Shown piece by piece: positions 49,290 to 57,029 of a DNA stretch of 64,000 nucleotides. The position numbers and the translations under genes were made by a program. Under the pieces are notes generated by a model. That model was given only the letters and a program-made list of their open reading frames with translations. It was not told the DNA's origin and did not search any database. Origin of the DNA: Candidatus Aalborgicola bjergmarkensis (GTDB taxonomy: Bacteria > Pseudomonadota > Gammaproteobacteria > Burkholderiales > Burkholderiaceae_C); the NCBI GenBank assembly GCA_016708725.1, contig JADJFE010000008.1, positions 265,091-329,090 of the forward strand, in the 5' to 3' direction. Position 1 is the first letter of the stretch; each line of letters opens with the position of its first letter.

Positions 49290-49560
49290 TTTCCGTTCCT
49301 ACTTGAACTAAAAAAACCACCGGATGCGTTACGACACGCATTCGGTGACAGGGTGTTCGTAACGCGAAAGTAGTCGCGCGCCAGGCGTTACCGTGCTGGC
49401 CACCCCGTCCAAAACCGTAGGGCATGGCCGTGGATAAACCACAACCCGCCCCAGAATCCAGACAAGATAAAACCCCGCTTTCGGTGGGGGTTGCTACCGC
49501 TACTTTCAAGGTGTTACGACACACCGGCCCCGCTATCGGGGTTGCCCGCATTTTAGTGCC
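49290..49560 (-). promoter_or_regulatory. P4-type attenuator leader of satellite 1
   Basis: Contains a terminator at 49310-49347 (11-bp stem with one mismatch, then a run of T on the minus strand) and a second hairpin plus T tract near 49470-49500. The segment 49351-49365 is complementary both to an upstream element (about 49510-49523, GTGTTACGACAC) and to a downstream one (49326-49339, GCGTTACGACAC). The downstream one lies in the terminator loop and arm, so the two folds exclude each other. This A-B-C arrangement is what phage P4 uses for CI RNA immunity. Confidence 0.55.
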
Positions 49561-49662
49561 AGGATCAGGCAGTTTTTGGTTAGAATCGGGTGCGTTTTTA
49601 ATGATTTGCTTGATGCCGCACCGGGTGCAACCGGGGGCGGCATTTCTTTTGTGCGTCATGGG

Positions 49663-49888
49663 TCACACCTCCGCCACCAGCTCCGCACGCTTGGCATGCA
49701 AGCGCTTTACCAGCTCCCGGATTTGTTCGTCTGACTGCCCGGCAATGCGGGCTTTGTTGATGGCCTCTACCTCATAGTCTGGCCAACCCACGGATCGTGG
49801 CCCGATGTTCACCGGCTTGGTGAATAGCCCCGCCCGGATGGCCCCGTAGATCGACTCGTCAGACCTGTGGCCCGTACCGGCCTTTACC
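49663..49888 (-). pseudogene. alpA: alpA regulator of satellite 1, C-terminal part
   Basis: KAGTGHRSDESIYGAIRAGL followed by FTKPVNIGPRSVGWPDYEVE is a textbook AlpA-type winged helix, ending in RELVKRLHAKRAELV. The first codons are separated from it by an IS1634-type element and lie at 51789-51817. The rejoined protein (about 84 residues) starts MQILRIQGVKAGTG in frame. Confidence 0.8.
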
Positions 49889-51788
49889 CTGAAGTTCTTT
49901 CCCGTTTTCCCGAATTTCTCTTATAAATCAATGCATTAGCGCGATTTCTCCATAAATATGTAGACATGTAATTTATGATAAAATGATTGGTAAATTGCAG
50001 ATAATGTAGACATGCACATCAATATCATCCCAAATCGCGGATCGCCCCCCACCGTTTTGCTGCGCGAGTCTTACCGTGAAGGGGGCAAGGTTCACAAGCG
50101 CACGCTGGCCAACTTGTCGGCTTTGTCGCCAGAGCAAGTACAGATGATTCGTGTCACATTGCGTGGCGATGTTGTGCAGCCGGTCAATCAAACCTTTGAG
50201 GTCATCGCCTCTCCCGCCCATGGCCATGTTCAGGCCGTCTGCTTGGCTATGCAACGTTTGGACTTTGCCTCGATGCTGGCTGCAAAACCTTGTCGTGAGC
50301 GCGATCTGGTGCTGGCCATGGTGGCCTCACGCATCATTTCTCCGGCCACCAAACTTGCCACGACGCGGTTATGGCGTACCAACACGTTAGCTCAGGAGTT
50401 TGGTGTGAGCGATGCCAACGAGGATGATCTGTACGCAGCCATGGATTGGCTGCTGGCGGGACAGGATCGAATTCAAAAGAAGCTGGCAGCACGTCATCTC
50501 AAGGAAGACTGCCTGGTGCTCTACGATTTGTCTTCGAGTTACTTTGAGGGTTCGCATTGTCCATTGGCCAAGCTGGGTTACAGCCGTGATGGCAAACGTG
50601 GAACTTTGCAGGTCAACTATGGATTACTCACTGACGATAGAGGTTGTCCGGTGGCGATTTCTGTTCATGACGGCAATACATCGGACAGCACGACGTTTAT
50701 TCCGCAAGTTACGCGCTTGCGTGAGAAGTTTGGCCTCAAACGCATAGTCATGGTGGGTGATAGGGGCATGATCTCGCAAAAAGCCATTGATGAGATGAGC
50801 AAAGACAGCGATTTGGCCTGGATTACAGCTCTGCGCAGCGCATCGATCCGTGCCCTTGTGGAGCAAGGGCGTGTGCAAATGGGGCTCTTTGATGAACGCA
50901 ATTTGCTGGAAATAAGCTCGCCGGACTTTCCCGGTGAGCGACTGATCGTGTGTCGCAATCCGGAGTTGGCAAAGTTGCGCGTGCATACCCGCAATGACTT
51001 GCTCCTGGCCACGGAGAAAGAGCTGGTAAAAATCCAGGCTCGCGTTGAGTCTTCCAAGCTCGTGGGCAAGGACAAGATTGGCGTAGCAACGGGTAAGGTG
51101 GTCAACCGATACAAGGTGGCCAAACACTTTGAGCTAACGATCACAGATGCAGCATTCACCTTCGCGCGTCTTGAATGCAATATTGCGGCTGAGGCTGCCC
51201 TGGATGGGTTGTACATCATTCGCACTTCAGTCCAGGCCCAGCGCATGGATGCACCCAGCTGTGTGCGTACCTACAAGTCTCTGGCGCAGGTAGAGCGGGC
51301 GTTTCGCTCGATCAAGACAATGGATTTGAAGGTGCGCCCGATTCATCACCATCTGGAAAATCGGGTGCGAGCGCACATTTTCTTGTGCATGCTGGCCTAC
51401 TACGTGGAGTGGCACATGCGCCAGGTTTGGCGTGAGCTGATGTTTTGCGATGAGGATCAGGCCGCCAAACTTACACGAGACCCGGTAGCACCGGCCAAAC
51501 GCAGCGATTCAGCACTGAAGAAGGTGCAAACCCATACGCTCGAGGACGGCACTCCTACACACAGTTTCCAGACCTTGATGACCGAGCTTCAAGGCATCGT
51601 CCGCAACACGTGCCGCACGTTAGGTAGTGCAGCAGATACCCCCACTTTCGAGATACTCACAACCCCAAATTCGAAACAAAAACGCGCACTTGAATTGATC
51701 GCTCAGATAAAAATGTAGTCAGTACGTGGAACCAAAATTTCAGGCGGTTTCATTGGGAAAACTCGGCTTTTTTGGGGAGGAACTTCAG
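49889..51788 (+). mobile_element. IS1634-type insertion sequence, copy 2 (1,900 bp)
   Basis: Ends CTGAAGTTC and GAACTTCAG are inverted repeats. The 6-bp duplication TTTACC (49883-49888 and 51789-51794) marks the insertion into alpA. Its termini and sequence differ from copy 1, so it is a separate member of the family. Confidence 0.88.
50012..51718 (+). CDS. IS1634-family transposase, intact
   Basis: 568 residues. LRESYREGGKVHKRTLANLS at the N-terminus, then the core YDLSSSYFEGSHCPLAKLGY and RDGKRGTLQVNYGLL, the VMVGDRGMISQ aspartate block, and the C-terminal AQVERAFRSIKTMDLKVRPI block with the catalytic glutamate and the HIFLCMLAYYVEWHM helix. Full length for the family and without frameshift, so the element may still be mobile. 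Confidence 0.95.
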   Translation: MHINIIPNRGSPPTVLLRESYREGGKVHKRTLANLSALSPEQVQMIRVTLRGDVVQPVNQTFEVIASPAHGHVQAVCLAMQRLDFASMLAAKPCRERDLVLAMVASRIISPATKLATTRLWRTNTLAQEFGVSDANEDDLYAAMDWLLAGQDRIQKKLAARHLKEDCLVLYDLSSSYFEGSHCPLAKLGYSRDGKRGTLQVNYGLLTDDRGCPVAISVHDGNTSDSTTFIPQVTRLREKFGLKRIVMVGDRGMISQKAIDEMSKDSDLAWITALRSASIRALVEQGRVQMGLFDERNLLEISSPDFPGERLIVCRNPELAKLRVHTRNDLLLATEKELVKIQARVESSKLVGKDKIGVATGKVVNRYKVAKHFELTITDAAFTFARLECNIAAEAALDGLYIIRTSVQAQRMDAPSCVRTYKSLAQVERAFRSIKTMDLKVRPIHHHLENRVRAHIFLCMLAYYVEWHMRQVWRELMFCDEDQAAKLTRDPVAPAKRSDSALKKVQTHTLEDGTPTHSFQTLMTELQGIVRNTCRTLGSAADTPTFEILTTPNSKQKRALELIAQIKM

Positions 51789-51817
51789 TTTACCCCTTGG
51801 ATGCGCAAAATTTGCAT
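51789..51817 (-). pseudogene. alpA: alpA regulator of satellite 1, first codons
   Basis: ATG at 51817 followed by QILRIQGVK. Joined to the C-terminal part at 49888 after removal of the IS and one TTTACC copy. Confidence 0.65.
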
Positions 51818-51890
51818 TGTTTTCCCCTTTAGACTTCGCTGGCACCTGCTAGCGAATGGGGCGAATGGTGGGGGCTTTTGTAGAAAATAT

Positions 51891-51927
51891 CACCGCAACT
51901 GCGGTGATATGCACCGCAGTTGCGGTG
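51891..51927. promoter_or_regulatory. paired 16-bp palindromes between the 237-aa gene and alpA
   Basis: CACCGCAACTGCGGTG and CACCGCAGTTGCGGTG, separated by five bases. Each has 7-bp arms and the second is the reverse complement of the first. They lie just after the stop of the upstream gene and 74 bp before the alpA start, so they could be an operator (for example for AlpA) or a terminator. Confidence 0.55.
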
Positions 51928-51934
51928 CCGGTAG

Positions 51935-52648
51935 TCAGGATGATTTCATGCTTTGCTTGGCATCTCTGAAAACATCCTCCAACTTGCGTTTACTGATTCC
52001 AGGAAGGTCAGAGTAGTTTGCAAGCATCTCCCGAATGATCGCTGCCTCGCTGCCCCTGTCCGGCTTCGGGGACTGCATAAGCTCCACTAGCACCGCTATG
52101 GTGTTCAGATAGGTGGTACGCTCCCGCTTCGATAGCTGTTCATCTTTGACTGGCGAGGTAGTCTCGGTCGGTGCTGCGGTAACTGGCGCGGTAGTCTTGG
52201 TCGGTGCTGGGGTAACTGGCACCTCTATATCGAAGCGATAAACCGACATGATGCTGTTTTCACGCAGCCAGAGAATTATTTTTTCTCGGGTAAAAAATTG
52301 TTCTGAGAATTTTTCAACGTATGAACGAAGAAATGGAAACCTCCCGAAAGACCATTGCGCAGAAATATTTTCAGATTCCAGTGCAGGGATGTACCGTTGT
52401 TCACGCTGTGCTCTGAAGAAAGCAATTGATTTTTCGTCTGCGAAGCCAACGCGCATTTCTTCTGAAGTCTCAATTGAACTCACGAGATATTCACGTGCGA
52501 GAAAAAATGCCCTTTCAACATCCCTCAGCACGTGTGCCACCCGTTGCGGGTCAAATCCAGAGGCATTGGGATCAAGGCCCATCATCAGCGCAGCTAACTC
52601 TACCCCTGTAAATCTTTGCGCGAAATCCCAGTGCGATAGCTCTACCAT
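51935..52648 (-). CDS. 237-aa satellite protein between integrase and alpA, unknown function
   Basis: Starts MVELSHWDFAQRFTGVELAALMMGLDP with a G-rich ribosome binding site. The in-frame upstream extension lies in the conserved RNA motif and is not used. The N-terminal two thirds resemble proteins often found beside alpA in betaproteobacterial islands (TGVELAALMMG, FFTREKIILWLREN). A linker of Thr/Pro repeats (VTPAPTKTTAPVTAAPTETT) joins a C-terminal helical domain (SKRERTTYLNTIAVLVELM, LPGISKRKLEDVFRDA). It is the satellite 1 counterpart of the twice-interrupted gene in satellite 2. Likely regulatory. Confidence 0.65.
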   Translation of the reverse strand: MVELSHWDFAQRFTGVELAALMMGLDPNASGFDPQRVAHVLRDVERAFFLAREYLVSSIETSEEMRVGFADEKSIAFFRAQREQRYIPALESENISAQWSFGRFPFLRSYVEKFSEQFFTREKIILWLRENSIMSVYRFDIEVPVTPAPTKTTAPVTAAPTETTSPVKDEQLSKRERTTYLNTIAVLVELMQSPKPDRGSEAAIIREMLANYSDLPGISKRKLEDVFRDAKQSMKSS

Positions 52649-52667
52649 ATCCCCCCTATGCACCCCT

Positions 52668-52757
52668 CTTGATAGAACCAGCGCCAGGCACACCGGGGGG
52701 CGGTGTGCTTTTCGGTCGGGGTAATTAGGCCCGGTCTAGGCGTGGTGAAACTCGATT
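52668..52757 (-). ncRNA. conserved structured RNA motif downstream of integrase, copy in satellite 1
   Basis: The same 90-bp motif as 35148-35237. It begins at the integrase stop codon, and its variable hairpin (GCACACCG with CGGTGTGC) keeps pairing despite sequence change. The next gene starts 19 bp after it. Confidence 0.5.
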
Positions 52758-53999
52758 TTACGCCGCCCGGTGCAACTGGATCACATCTGCGCCCGCTGCC
52801 AGTTTGTCCAGGTAGTCGGCCCATTGCTGCATCATGGTTGCCCGGTGTTTCATGTACTGAGTGCGGTTGTACGCCCTGCCATTGGCATCCTTTACCGCAT
52901 GGGCTAGCTGCGCTTCAATCACCAGCGGATCAATGCCCAATTCCTCGGCCAGTAGCGTGCGTGCCGTTGCCCTGAACCCATGCACGCTTTGTACATCCGG
53001 CCCATAGCCCAGCGTACCCAGCGCTGCCCGCAGGGTGTTGTCACTGATTGGCCGGTCGTGGCTGCGTTCACCGTAAAAGCACAATGCACTGTGCCCTGTG
53101 ATTGGGTGTAGCTTGCGCAGTATCTCCACTGCCTGCGTAGGCAATGGCACTTGATGCGGGTCGCCGTTGCGCTTACCGTCCACACTGCGCTTCATGCGTA
53201 CCGCTGGAATAGTCCACATTGCCGCATCAAGATCAAACTCAGCCCATGCCGCCGCCCGCAGTTCGCCGGGTCGCTGGAACAAGATCGGCGCCAGTTGCAG
53301 CGCCGCTCGTACTATCGGCCCGCCCTGATAGCCACGAATCGCCCGGATTAGTTCGCCCAGTTTTGCCGGATCGGTAATGGCTGCAAAGTGTTTGCCGTGG
53401 TGTGGCTTCAATGCGCCGCGAATATCCGCGCTCACATCCCGCTGTGCCCGGCCCGTCGCCACTGCATAGCGCCAGACTTGCCCCGCCGTGGTCAATACCC
53501 GGTGCGCCACATCCAACGCGCCGCGCTCCTCTACCCTGCGCACCGTAGCCAGCAGCTCGATTGCTTCAATGTCGCCAATGCGCCGCGCCCCCAGAAAGGG
53601 GAACAGGTCTTTTTCCAGGTTGCGCTTTTCCCTGATGGCGTAGTGACTGCTCCAACTGTCCAGCTTGATTGCGTACCACTCCAGCGCCGTAGCCTTGAAG
53701 GTATCAGCATCTGGTGTGATTGATCGCAGCTTTTCAACCTTACGCGCTTGCACTGGGTTGATACCATCGGCCTTTTGCAGCTTTGCCGCATCCCGTGCTT
53801 TCCTCGCCGCCGTAAGGCTCACGTCTGGATAACTGCCCAATGCCATGCGGCCTTCTTTGCCGTCAGCGTAGAGTTTCCAGAACCAGCGCTTTGAACCAGC
53901 CGGGGATACCTCCAGATACAAGCCGCCCGCGTCGGTGAATCGTGCCCGATTCTTGTCCGGGGAACAAATGGCATTGCGGCATTGGGCATCGGTCAACAT
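52758..53999 (-). CDS. int: P4-type tyrosine integrase of satellite 1
   Basis: 413 residues from MLTDAQCRNAIC, with AGGAG about 11 nt upstream of ATG 53999. It has the N-terminal DUF4102-like domain (GLYLEVSPAGSKRWFWKLYA), the SAM-like core-binding domain, and catalytic Arg in QRPGELR, His-Arg in VHGFRATAR, His in AQLAHAV and Tyr in RAYNRTQY. It reads away from the attachment repeat 160 bp upstream, the standard P4-island arrangement. It is clearly related to integrase 2, including the C-terminal WADYLDKL...GADVIQLHRAA. Probably functional. Confidence 0.93.
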   Translation of the reverse strand: MLTDAQCRNAICSPDKNRARFTDAGGLYLEVSPAGSKRWFWKLYADGKEGRMALGSYPDVSLTAARKARDAAKLQKADGINPVQARKVEKLRSITPDADTFKATALEWYAIKLDSWSSHYAIREKRNLEKDLFPFLGARRIGDIEAIELLATVRRVEERGALDVAHRVLTTAGQVWRYAVATGRAQRDVSADIRGALKPHHGKHFAAITDPAKLGELIRAIRGYQGGPIVRAALQLAPILFQRPGELRAAAWAEFDLDAAMWTIPAVRMKRSVDGKRNGDPHQVPLPTQAVEILRKLHPITGHSALCFYGERSHDRPISDNTLRAALGTLGYGPDVQSVHGFRATARTLLAEELGIDPLVIEAQLAHAVKDANGRAYNRTQYMKHRATMMQQWADYLDKLAAGADVIQLHRAA

Positions 54000-54018
54000 G
54001 GGTGTTTCTCCTATGAAA

Positions 54019-54084
54019 CCGGGGAACATTTGCCCCAAAAAGGCCATTGACCCCGGTTTGTTCCCCTATATGTTCCCCGGTTTC
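54019..54084 (-). promoter_or_regulatory. repeated GGGGAACA elements upstream of integrase 1
   Basis: GTTCCCC at 54060-54066 and 54072-54078 (12-bp spacing), with a third, inverted copy (GGGGAACA) at 54021-54028. The pair and its spacing match the upstream region of integrase 2. Likely arm-type integrase sites or an autoregulatory operator. Confidence 0.5.
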
Positions 54085-54128
54085 GTCCTGGCAGTCAATA
54101 GCCCGCACTAGCGGTAACTGGTGTATTC

Positions 54129-54184
54129 ATTGTTGATTTACCAATGATTTAGACTGTCTCATGGTCGGGGCGAAAGGATTCGAA
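54129..54184. repeat. right island boundary, attachment-like direct repeat (tRNA-Pro-like 3' end)
   Basis: TTGATTTACCAATGA, then TGGTCGGGGCGAAAGGATTC at 54162-54181. The minus strand of the second part reads GAATCCTTTCGCCCCGACCA, as expected for the T-loop, acceptor stem and CCA of a tRNA-Pro. The rest of the tRNA is not here. Pairs with 22919-23001. Confidence 0.65.
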
Positions 54185-54478
54185 AAAAGCATGTAAGTCA
54201 TTGATTTTTATATGTACGACTGCTGTAGTTTTCAATACTGACCCGGTTTTCTGACCCGGTGCGCAATTGCTGCCTCTGGTTAATAGGATCATGGGAACTG
54301 GTACCAGTAACGCCGCCTACGTCATTTCGCTATCATTTTCATTCCTGACTTATAAAAAGTTATCAACAGGACATTGCTACAAATTTAATACCAACTTTCA
54401 AAAAGTTATCAACAGAAAATCCACAGCTTTTTCGGGTTTTTTTATCCTCATGCTTTTGGCTTTGACTCATTTTTTTAG

Positions 54479-54616
54479 TGGGAACAGTGGGAACAACTCA
54501 AAAAAAACGCATGTAAGCTATTGTTTTATAAAGGAAATTTGCTCACAAAAAGGCCCCGTTCTTGTGGGAACATTGTGGGAACATTGTGGGAACAAACCCA
54601 TTTTCGTGGGAACAGA
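54479..54616. repeat. cluster of GTGGGAACA direct repeats
   Basis: Six copies: two at 54479-54496, three in tandem with 11-bp period at about 54569-54600, and one near 54607. They lie in an AT-rich 650-bp stretch (54185-54830) with no convincing gene. They may be integrase arm sites, or iterons of an element to the right. Confidence 0.55.
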
Positions 54617-54703
54617 TTTGCAAAATTCGCTGTGAAATGGTCATTTTTGCTTAATATTTAGGCAGAATGGCGCTAGCACGGGACTGGAAAGCCAAAATTC
54701 TCC

Positions 54704-54751
54704 ATTCAACAAATTTGAATGATTTCGAAAAGTCATTCAAATTTGTTGAAT
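54704..54751. repeat. inverted repeat with perfect 19-bp arms
   Basis: Arms 54704-54722 and 54733-54751 are exact reverse complements, AT-rich, with a 10-base centre TTTCGAAAAG. No T tract follows directly. Terminator, cruciform or binding site. Confidence 0.75.
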
Positions 54752-54843
54752 AAAATTTAATAGCAAATTTTGCATTATTTTGCTATTAGATGTATAGCAA
54801 AATCGCTTTGTTTTTTGTAGCGTTTTTATTATGGTCTCGGCAC

Positions 54844-56443
54844 TGATAAGGCCACGCTGGCAGGGAACACCAGCACGGTGCCGACCAAGCCTCACTGGCA
54901 GCAATCACCAGCATGGTACCGACCAGGCCATGCTGGCAGGGAACACCAGCACGGTGCCGATCAGGCCTCACTGCCAGGGAACACCGACACGGTGCCGACC
55001 AGGCCTCACTGCCAGGGAACACCGACACGGTGCCGACCAGGCCTCACTGGCAGGGAACACCAGCACGGTGCCGACCAGGCCACGCTGGCGACAATCACCG
55101 GCATGGTGCCGATCAGGCCACGCTGGCAGGGAACACAGACACGGTGCCGATCAGGCCACGCTGGCAGGGAACACCGACACGGTGCCGATCCAGGCCACGC
55201 TGGCAGGAAACACCAGCTCGATACCAACCAAGCCACGCTGGCAGGGAACACCGGCATGGTGCCAGGCATGCCAGCTGTGTCACCTGTGCATCCAGGTAAA
55301 CGATCATTTATCACCCCCTAAGGCCACCCCGGAAACTAGCTTTTCCACGTGGTTTGAATCACCCTTATTCGCTATCGTTCTGGGAGTACCTTTTGCTTTA
55401 GTATGCATGGTGCCGATCAGGCCAAACTGGCAGGGAAAACAAAATCCATTCGCGCCGTTGGTTGAACGGTACCAAGGGAAAAACCCTTTTCGCGCTCGAA
55501 TCCGCGAAAGTATGATCACCAGCACGGCACCGATCAGGCCACGCTGGCAGGGAACACCGGCACGGTACCGACCAGGCCACGCTGGCAGGGAACACCAGCA
55601 CGGTGCCGACCAAGCCACGCTGGCAAGGATCACCGGCACGGTACCGATCAGGCCACGCTGGCAGGGAACACCAGCACGGTGCCGACCAGGCCACGCTGGC
55701 AGGGAACACCGGCACAGTGCCGATCAGGCCACGCTGGCAACGAACACCGGCACGGTGCCGACCAGGCCACGCTGGCAGCGAACACCTGCATGCACGGTGC
55801 CGATCAGGCCACGCTGGCAGCGATCACCAGCACGATACCGACCAGGCCACGCTGGCAGGGATCACCAGCACGGTGCCGACCAGGCCACGCTGGCAGGGAT
55901 CACCGGCACGGTACCGACCAGGCCACGCTGGCAGGGAACACCGGCACGGTACCGACCAGGCCACACTGGCAGGGAACACCAGCACGATGCCGACCAGGCC
56001 ACACTGGCAGCGATCACCGGCATGGTGCCGACCAGGCCACACTGGCAAGGATCACCGGCACGGTGCCGACCAGGCCACGCTGGCAAGGATCACCGGCATG
56101 GTGCCGATCAGGCCACGCTGGCAAGGATCACCAGCACGATGCCGACCAATCCTCACTGGCAACGATCACCGGCACGGTGCCGATCAAGCCTCACTGGCAA
56201 CGATCACCGACACGGTGCCGACCAGGCCTCACTGGCAGGGATCACCGGCATGGTGCCGACCAGGCCACGCTGGCAGCGATCACCGGCACGATACCAACCA
56301 GGCCACGCTGGCAGGGATCACCAGCACGATGCCGACCAGGCCACGCTGGCAGCGATCACCAGCACGGTGCCGACCAGGCTACCGGCAAAGCGAACCGGGA
56401 AAATCCCGGTTCGTCTGGCAGGGAACACCAGCATGCTGCCGAT
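54844..56443. repeat. array 1 of a 38-bp near-identical repeat
   Basis: The unit (GACCAGGCCACGCTGGCAGG, then GAACACCGGCACGGTGCC) is repeated about 11 times at 54844-55265 and about 23 times at 55514-56384, plus isolated units at 55408-55441 and 56414-56443. Units have no spacers and differ mainly at a dozen two-state positions, mostly G/A or C/T. Each contains the palindrome GGCACGGTGCC. The unit lacks stops in several frames, so long ORFs (up to 558 codons) cross it, but none has gene-like features. The interruption at 55266-55513 has a hairpin near 55470-55500. Confidence 0.93.
56391..56413. repeat. perfect 10-bp-stem hairpin embedded in the 38-bp array
   Basis: CGAACCGGGA and TCCCGGTTCG around AAA, placed between the last two repeat units. 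After the array, 56444-56661 shows no gene; CTGGGAGTACCTTTT at about 56549 repeats a block from 55380. Confidence 0.7.
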
Positions 56444-56661
56444 ACCACCACGGAAAAGGGCATGGGTTGTGTTGCATTGTTGCGTATGCCTGAACCCCAA
56501 ACCCTAGCGCTATTCCGCGCCGTTTCGCACCCGCAATAGGAAAAGTCCCTGGGAGTACCTTTTCAAAGCTGGCCTCGACCTTGGAACATCAATAGTCTGT
56601 TGCATATGCTGCGCTGTATGCGTTCCTACCCGGCCAACAACCGCCGCGCCCGGCCCGTTCC

Positions 56662-57018
56662 TTAATGTGTAACATGCACGTTTGCAGGATCAATCAGGCC
56701 GCTCCCTAGTCCTGCTGCTTCGCGCTCTTGTATGAACTGGGTAATCAGGTGCTGCGCTTCGTCTGGTTGTATCCCTAGATGCTGCGTAACATCCTCAAGG
56801 CAATAGACTGGTACGCCGCCCTTGGTGTACCCGCTTGGATGTGGCAATAGTCCAAGCTCTTGCGCCATGTTTAGCATGTATTCGTGAAACGATTGTGGTG
56901 CAAGCTCTAGCACGTGTTGCAATGCCGCACGGGTATATGGATGATTGTGCCCAAGTGTGCGGCTTAGGAGTTCATAGCGCTCCATTGCGGCCAGGCATTC
57001 TGCGGATGGTGTGGTCAT
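56662..57018 (-). CDS. small satellite protein after the module 3 primase
   Basis: 118 residues from ATG 57018 (AAGGAAAG upstream, overlapping the primase stop). AMERYELLSRTLGHNHPYTRAALQHVLELAP is shared with the 71-aa protein at 42256-42471. The C-terminal half (VPVYCLEDVTQHLGIQPDEAQHLITQF) looks like a helix-turn-helix. Unknown function. Confidence 0.65.
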   Translation of the reverse strand: MTTPSAECLAAMERYELLSRTLGHNHPYTRAALQHVLELAPQSFHEYMLNMAQELGLLPHPSGYTKGGVPVYCLEDVTQHLGIQPDEAQHLITQFIQEREAAGLGSGLIDPANVHVTH

Positions 57019-57029
57019 GGTCTTTCCTT

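Noticed and set aside
54267..54635. 122-aa ORF right of the attachment repeat
   Set aside because: It spans AT-rich repeats (GTGGGAACA) and its product shows no domain or coding character.
54844..56443. CRISPR array
   Set aside because: The 38-bp units follow each other without unique spacers, and no cas gene is nearby.
54831..56507. 558-aa repeat protein
   Set aside because: Several frames on both strands are equally open, there is no ribosome binding site, and the array is interrupted by non-repeat DNA. Kept as a repeat, not a CDS.
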